From Desulfomonile tiedjei (lineage in GTDB: Bacteria; Desulfobacterota; Desulfomonilia; Desulfomonilales; Desulfomonilaceae), in the NCBI GenBank assembly GCA_016212935.1, contig JACRDE010000346.1:1-35172 (forward strand): DNA of 35,172 nt. Direction: 5' to 3'. Below are positions 30,802 through 35,172 of this stretch, piece after piece. Within the stretch, counting starts at the first letter, position 1. Each line of letters starts with the position of its first letter. A program made the translations under genes and the position numbers. Below the pieces are notes generated by a model. That model was not told where the DNA came from. It saw nothing but the letters and a program-made list of their open reading frames with translations, and searched no databases.

Positions 30802-32439
30802 CTATGCAGGACTGCCGGAATCCTCTTCCAAGTAACAGAAGCCTGTACGGCTGCGGTCATAAGGTTCGGTCAAGGGGAGCCATATTGTAAATACTGTTCC
30901 GGACGCGTCGGATTTTACCGAAATAGAGCCTATGTGGTCTTCGACGATCTTCTTCGTGACCGTCAGTCCAAGACCTGTTCCGTGTTGCTTGGTTGTGTAA
31001 AAGGGATTAAAAATCTTTTGCAGCGCTTCTGTAGGAATTACCGGTCCGTTGTTGCGAATCTTGATTTCGAAGAATTCCGCGGATTCCAGTGAACCAGCTT
31101 TCAAAGCCTTGTCACTCGGAATGGATACCCCGGTGTGTAGCTCTATCACTCCGCCGATCGGCGAGGCTTCGATCGCATTGGAAATCAGGTTCATAACGAG
31201 CTGCTGAAATCTTCCGGGGTCTAGCGGTATGTCAGCGATCTCCGGACCGAGCTGCACATCAAGGCGTAGCTGCTTATCTTTCATCCGGCTTTCAATAATC
31301 CCCAGGATGTACTCTATCAGTTCGTTGGGATTTATTCTTTGAAGCTTCAGTCGGTCCCGCTTCGTGAAATCTATCAAGCGATCGAGGATTTTCTCCAGCC
31401 GCTGGATCTCCATCACAATAATTCCAGCATATTGCTTTTGCCTGTCGATATCGATGTGTTCCCCGGAATCAAATTGCCTGTCCATTCTTCGTGCGAATCC
31501 GCCCACAATGGCAAGAGGTTGTCTCAGCTCGTGAGCCACTTCCGCCGTATGTTCTTCGATGGCCTTGCACTTCCCCGATTGGACTATATGTTCGTACAGT
31601 TCGTCGATAATCTTGATCTTCTCGACGAGTGCGGCCTTTGAAGCTTTCAGTTCTTCTTCCAGCTTTCTCCGCACGGTCCGGTCACGCATGACGCCTTCGT
31701 AACCGACTGGAGCGCCAAGCTGATCAAACGAAGCTTTGCATCTAATTCTAGCGAACTTTCGGTTGCCGCGGGCGTCCACAATGGCGACCTCTTCGTCCCA
31801 GATGGCCTCTGGTTGCAACTGAAGTATGGTGTCCACAAGAGTCCTATCCTGTGGCGAAATATAATCCCGAAGAGGCGTTTCGAGGATCTGCTGCACCGGG
31901 TATCCGAGAAATCTCTCAACCTGCGTGTTCACAAAGGAAAACATTCCATTGCGGTCAAGAGAAAAAATTACATCCGGGACCTGTTCCACAAGGTTTCGAT
32001 AAAGGCGCTCGGAATCTCTCAACCACGCCTCGGTATTCTTATTGTGTGTCGTATCTACGGTCAGTTCGCTAGCCCCTATAACTTCTCCAGCCCCGTTCTT
32101 TATGGGAGTGGCGGTATGCTGAAGCCAAATCGGATTTCCATTCCTATCATACCTCATACGTTCCGACACAGAACGCTCCTCACCTTCAAAAATCTTCCGG
32201 ACCGGGCAATCCTGACAAATCTCATCCGTTCCAGCCATGAACTGGTGACACGTCTTGCCCACGGGATCGCCAAAGATACTGATCAGGTAATCGTTGGCGT
32301 AAACCACCGTGAAATTCCTGTCAAGTTCCCAGAACATCTGACCGGCAGTGTCGAGAAGCTTTCCGAACCTTTCTCTCAGAGATTCATCAGACAGGGCCAA
32401 CCTCCGAAAAGAAGTTAACTCGCTTGAACGCCTCCGCAT
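30802..32439 (-). CDS. Soluble two-PAS sensor histidine kinase
   Basis: A 545-aa kinase without membrane segments. PAS1 (about 22-135) carries three cysteines, C64, C75 and C78 (GKTCHQF, EICQDCPV), a pattern found in PAS domains that may bind metal or sense redox state. PAS2 (about 140-260), HisKA with H303 in VAHELRQPLA and HATPase_c with NLISNAIEASP, FNPFYTTK and GTGLGLT follow. The ATG at 32439 has AAGGA directly against it, without the usual gap, and the promoter candidate would leave a very short leader, so the start is uncertain. No receiver or cognate regulator is next to it. Confidence 0.88.
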   Translation of the reverse strand: MRRRSSELTSFRRLALSDESLRERFGKLLDTAGQMFWELDRNFTVVYANDYLISIFGDPVGKTCHQFMAGTDEICQDCPVRKIFEGEERSVSERMRYDRNGNPIWLQHTATPIKNGAGEVIGASELTVDTTHNKNTEAWLRDSERLYRNLVEQVPDVIFSLDRNGMFSFVNTQVERFLGYPVQQILETPLRDYISPQDRTLVDTILQLQPEAIWDEEVAIVDARGNRKFARIRCKASFDQLGAPVGYEGVMRDRTVRRKLEEELKASKAALVEKIKIIDELYEHIVQSGKCKAIEEHTAEVAHELRQPLAIVGGFARRMDRQFDSGEHIDIDRQKQYAGIIVMEIQRLEKILDRLIDFTKRDRLKLQRINPNELIEYILGIIESRMKDKQLRLDVQLGPEIADIPLDPGRFQQLVMNLISNAIEASPIGGVIELHTGVSIPSDKALKAGSLESAEFFEIKIRNNGPVIPTEALQKIFNPFYTTKQHGTGLGLTVTKKIVEDHIGSISVKSDASGTVFTIWLPLTEPYDRSRTGFCYLEEDSGSPA

Positions 32440-32449
32440 TCCTTATGCA

Positions 32450-32478
32450 ATTATTATCATGATCGCCGTTATTGTCCA
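32450..32478 (-). promoter_or_regulatory. Candidate promoter of the two-PAS kinase
   Basis: On the minus strand TGGACA (32473-32478) and AATAAT (32450-32455) lie 17 bp apart, each five of six bases to consensus. Transcription would start within about ten bases of the ATG at 32439, giving an almost leaderless message. Confidence 0.45.
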
Positions 32479-32571
32479 GTGCATTTCATAACCTATTAAA
32501 GATACGAGGCAACTTCGATGAGGTCGGATTCCGACGGCGCCGGCCTTTCGACCCATGACCGTAGGGTCGGG

Positions 32572-33378
32572 CTAGTTCTTGTTGGATCGGGAAGCCGCTG
32601 AAAAGGCTGAATACTTCTTGAGGACTTTCTTGAGCTGAGGGTCGTCTTTCAAGGTGTAAAGAAGGCTTTTCTCGTCTGAGATGTCGCTCTGGATACGGCT
32701 CTTGTACTTCTCCGGACTTGCACGCAATGCGTTCTCAAGATGCTGAAAGACCTTCTCCTCTTGGTCGAGAGCGAGATAGCAGTAGGCCATGAGGTACGAA
32801 CCAAGCCCCTTGTCTTCGTCCCTTTCGTATTTTTCCAGATCTTTGTGCATTTCTTCGGCTGATGTCAGCACCTTCCTCGCTCGGTCGTAATCGTTCAAAA
32901 CCACGAAGGTCCTTGCTATAAAAACCAAGTACAAGGGATTCTTGTCGAATTCTGCGGCTGCTTCCTTGTAATACCCAAGAGCAGCCTGTGGTTTACCGGT
33001 AGTGAAATACAAGTTTCCGATGTTGGCAAGAACCTTGGCCTTGTCTTCTGGAGATTCAGCAAACTCAAGGGCCCTTTCGTAGTTTTTCATGGCATTGGAG
33101 TGATCGCCCGTATTTTTGTAGCAGACTGCTATTCCATTGAATCCGAAGAAATCTTCGGGCTCTTCCGCAACGTGTTCCATGAAAGCCTGTATCGCCTGAT
33201 CAAACTGCTTTTCTTTTGCCAGCCGAATGCCTTTTTCTTTCCAAGACTCTCTTACCAGGGAAGGCAAACCTGTGAATACTTTGTCCAGATCAAACGGCAT
33301 ACCTGCTCGGATTTGCTTTTTTGCGCAACCTGCCCCGGCCAATGTTATGCAAACTGCGAGCGCTAGATTTCTTGCCAT
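32572..33378 (-). CDS. TPR-repeat lipoprotein
   Basis: A 268-aa exported protein if started at the ATG at 33378, which gives a compact signal peptide MARNLALAVCITLAGAGC with a lipoprotein-like cysteine (the lipobox is weak, G at -3). In-frame starts at 33402 (ATG) and 33432 (GTG) lengthen it by up to 18 residues; none has a strong ribosome-binding site. From about residue 45 it carries tetratricopeptide repeats (GIRLAKEKQFDQAIQAFMEH; AVCYKNTGDHSNAMKNYERA; GNLYFTTGKPQAALGYYKEA). TPR lipoproteins often scaffold envelope complexes. The particular role here is unknown. Confidence 0.85.
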   Translation of the reverse strand: MARNLALAVCITLAGAGCAKKQIRAGMPFDLDKVFTGLPSLVRESWKEKGIRLAKEKQFDQAIQAFMEHVAEEPEDFFGFNGIAVCYKNTGDHSNAMKNYERALEFAESPEDKAKVLANIGNLYFTTGKPQAALGYYKEAAAEFDKNPLYLVFIARTFVVLNDYDRARKVLTSAEEMHKDLEKYERDEDKGLGSYLMAYCYLALDQEEKVFQHLENALRASPEKYKSRIQSDISDEKSLLYTLKDDPQLKKVLKKYSAFSAASRSNKN

Positions 33379-33694
33379 TACTCTGCCAAGAAAAAACGCC
33401 ATTTTCGAAAGGTCGAGATTAGGGTATTTCACTCAACTGCTTCTGCTTTCTAGTTTTTCGGCAGTTATAATTAGTGCGGTCCTCAAACGCGTATCTTCCT
33501 CTTAGGACCGGGGATATTTTAGGCCACATTTGCAGTTTAATTTCAATAGTGCGAAAGCCGTTCTTATTCCAGCGGCCAGCCTACCGGCGCATAACAGCAG
33601 CTCTGATAGCGGACTTCAGGGCATCCTTCCCCATGAGTTCGCCTGAAATATTTGGCGACAATCTTTCCTTGCAGAATTGAGTTATACAGCAATC
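33379..33694. other. Intergenic region between divergent TPR and DUF4388 genes
   Basis: About 315 bp between the two divergent genes. The start of the TPR gene may lie up to 33432. No RNA gene, strong hairpin or repeat was recognised. The plus-strand frames at 33227-33505 and 33474-33680 are short, lack supported starts and are not called. Confidence 0.5.
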
Positions 33695-33723
33695 TTGACA
33701 AATTAGCCAATTAGCTCTAATAT
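33695..33723 (+). promoter_or_regulatory. Strong-looking sigma-70 promoter with spacer repeats
   Basis: A perfect TTGACA (33695-33700), a 17-bp spacer and TAATAT (33718-33723) lie 42 bp upstream of the DUF4388 gene. The spacer holds two direct AATTAGC copies (33701-33707 and 33709-33715), spaced eight bases centre to centre; this could be chance in AT-rich DNA or an operator. Confidence 0.65.
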
Positions 33724-33765
33724 TTCGCATAATTTACAGTCCATAACCTGAGCGCGCCATATTAC

Positions 33766-35172
33766 ATGTCAGATCAAGATAAAAGAACAGTAAGCGTAGG
33801 CTCTCGCCTGTCCAAGTTTATAGGCTCAAAAGCAACGCGCGAAAAAAAAATGCAGGCTGCGGCCATGCAGGCAGAATTCACGCTCAAAGACACATTGATA
33901 ATACTTTGCTACCTGAGCCGAGACCCCGACACAGAAATCTCTTCTCAAGCCAGAAAAAACCTCATTCCAGCTGCTAGAAATTGGTTTACGAGACCTGATC
34001 GCCCTGAACTCCCCGAACCGATACATGAAATCGTAATGAAAGTGATCGAAAAGATCGGGATAGGCGCAAAAGAAGAAGCGCAGTTGGGCGAAACCGACAC
34101 TGTTCACGGAAACATAGGATTATTAGGCCTCGGAGAGATTATTCAGGCTGTGGATCACAACAGCCGCTCCGTGTGGATAACCCTGAACTCTCCTGCCGCC
34201 AGTGCAAACGTATTTACGGAAAATGGCAAAGTAATTGGAGCGACTTGCGGCGAGCAAGACGGATTGGATGCGCTTTACCGGGCATTCGGATGGATTGATG
34301 CGGATTTCAAGTATTTGCACGCTCCTCCAGGCGACTTCAAGAATCGGATCAAGGTGAACACTCTCAACCTCGTGATGGACGCGTTGGATCGCGCCCCGGA
34401 CGAAGACCCCTTTGAATATGAAACCAGCCGAGACTGGCGAGTTCACGGCCATCTAAAGGTAATGAACATCTTTGAGATTGCCGAAATCTTCGAGATGAAT
34501 GCCAAGCAGGCCGTATGTCATCTGAAACGCAACGGGGATGAAGGCTATCTATTCTTCTGCAATGGACGAATCATAAACGCCCGCCTTGCAGATATGACGG
34601 GCATGGACGCCGCATGCCATCTTCTCGCGTGGCCTAACGCCCGATTTGTGATTCAACGGGGGGGCGAAGGGATCGAAGAAGTCATCCACGTCGGAATGCA
34701 GAACCTGATTATTGAAGCCATGCGTCTGCTGGATGAAGGGGTGACGGTAGGCGACAAGATAGCCTCTGAACTTGCGGTCATAGACGAACTGTTCGAGGGT
34801 CGGGACTTGATCACTCTCCCGGTTCTTGAGAAAGTCAGGCTCGTTTTCAGCGAGGATCAGCGAGCCCGCGAAGCTCTGGAAGCAGACTCGAATTCTCTTG
34901 TACGTAAAGCCATCAAGGTAAAGATCTCGAAGACGGTTCACAAGTACCTGAATCCGACGACTGAACACGAAATCAGACTGAAAGCCGCCCAAGGCAAGGT
35001 CCCTCTGTCCACTACTGAAAAGCTGGTTCTCCTGAGTTACCTGTCTCACGACGAATCTCAGCAAATCAAAGACGAAGCCAATAAGATGGTGAAAAAATTA
35101 GAAAAATTAAAAGCCGAACTTACTAAAAAAATCAAGCCGTTCAGCCATAAAGAGCGAGCAAAAATCGCCGAA
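33766..35172 (+). CDS. Protein with two DUF4388 domains and HEAT-like helices (3' partial)
   Basis: An open frame of 469 codons from the ATG at 33766 to the window end, without a stop. Two DUF4388 (PATAN-like) domains are visible: about 113-187 (HGNIGLLGLGEIIQAVDHNS, then NGKVIGATCGEQDGLDAL) and 226-298 (HGHLKVMNIFEIAEIFEMN, then NGRIINARLADMTGMDA). Similar helix motifs stand at both sides: LIILCYLSRDPDTEISSQA (45-63) and LVLLSYLSHDESQQIKDEA (420-438), suggesting a repeated HEAT-like unit. DUF4388 proteins in delta- and cyanobacteria are linked with gliding, exopolysaccharide or two-component circuits. No Shine-Dalgarno is clear; an in-frame TAA at 33730-33732 bounds the start. Lysine-rich at the cut end. 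Confidence 0.85.
   Translation, partial: MSDQDKRTVSVGSRLSKFIGSKATREKKMQAAAMQAEFTLKDTLIILCYLSRDPDTEISSQARKNLIPAARNWFTRPDRPELPEPIHEIVMKVIEKIGIGAKEEAQLGETDTVHGNIGLLGLGEIIQAVDHNSRSVWITLNSPAASANVFTENGKVIGATCGEQDGLDALYRAFGWIDADFKYLHAPPGDFKNRIKVNTLNLVMDALDRAPDEDPFEYETSRDWRVHGHLKVMNIFEIAEIFEMNAKQAVCHLKRNGDEGYLFFCNGRIINARLADMTGMDAACHLLAWPNARFVIQRGGEGIEEVIHVGMQNLIIEAMRLLDEGVTVGDKIASELAVIDELFEGRDLITLPVLEKVRLVFSEDQRAREALEADSNSLVRKAIKVKISKTVHKYLNPTTEHEIRLKAAQGKVPLSTTEKLVLLSYLSHDESQQIKDEANKMVKKLEKLKAELTKKIKPFSHKERAKIAE

Noticed and set aside
33826-35064. Minus-strand frames of 93, 109 and 171 aa near the right end
   Set aside because: They are antisense to the DUF4388 gene, whose plus-strand frame is open for 469 codons with clear domain motifs.
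1-35172. CRISPR arrays, prophage or known defence systems
   Set aside because: No regularly spaced repeats, phage structural genes or recognised defence genes were seen on either strand.

Overview
The window looks like a chromosomal segment of a sulfate-reducing or syntrophic bacterium of the Desulfobacterota (formerly Deltaproteobacteria). This is inferred from content only. It carries a long arg-lysA-dapAB gene chain of the kind seen in that group, a heterodisulfide-reductase/Qmo-like redox cluster, many PAS-rich histidine kinases, a DUF4388 protein and a Ycf46-type AAA ATPase. Desulfomonile- or Syntrophobacter-like relatives are plausible, but the sequence alone does not prove a genus.

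Left part (1-15300). A 5'-truncated LD-carboxypeptidase and a tRNA-Ser(UGA) lie on the plus strand. They face a long minus-strand chain, read from right to left: argB, argD, argF, argG, argH, an FnIII lipoprotein, lysA, dapA, dapB, an FAH-family hydrolase, folK, a small YHS/TRASH metal-binding membrane protein, a REC-PAS histidine kinase, a lytic transglycosylase and pgsA. Most junctions are tight: ATGA between argH and the lipoprotein and between dapB and the FAH gene, TGATG between argD and argF, an 11-bp overlap at FAH/folK, and a 1-bp gap at folK/TRASH. A candidate promoter precedes argB. The chain covers arginine from N-acetylglutamate onward (argC and argJ are absent here) and the start and end of the diaminopimelate/lysine route.

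Middle part (15300-22300). A gene-free stretch with palindromic repeats is followed by a three-gene redox cluster on the minus strand: a QmoA/HdrA-like flavoprotein, a QmoB-like HdrA-ferredoxin-MvhD fusion, and a soluble HdrC-HdrB fusion. A small ORF with a TAATG junction may lead this operon. Next come a small cysteine-rich (zinc-ribbon-like) unknown protein, a decayed IS110 transposase whose reading frame is interrupted by in-frame stops, and two tandem HIT-family genes with a candidate promoter and a 44-bp palindrome upstream.

Right part (22300-35172). This holds a large membrane hybrid sensor kinase (dCache-HAMP-4xPAS-HK-REC), a Ycf46-like AAA ATPase, a plus-strand trio (orphan OppD/DppD-type ATPase, SlyD-like FKBP isomerase, TIGR01777 epimerase), a two-PAS soluble histidine kinase, a TPR lipoprotein, and a two-DUF4388 protein that starts at 33766 behind a strong-looking promoter and runs off the right end.

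No CRISPR array, phage, toxin-antitoxin system or known defence system was seen. The most interesting items are the Qmo-like cluster without a membrane QmoC, the FAH gene directly after dapB, the LptM-like FnIII lipoprotein between argH and lysA, the tandem HIT pair, the 44-bp palindrome and the DUF4388 protein.
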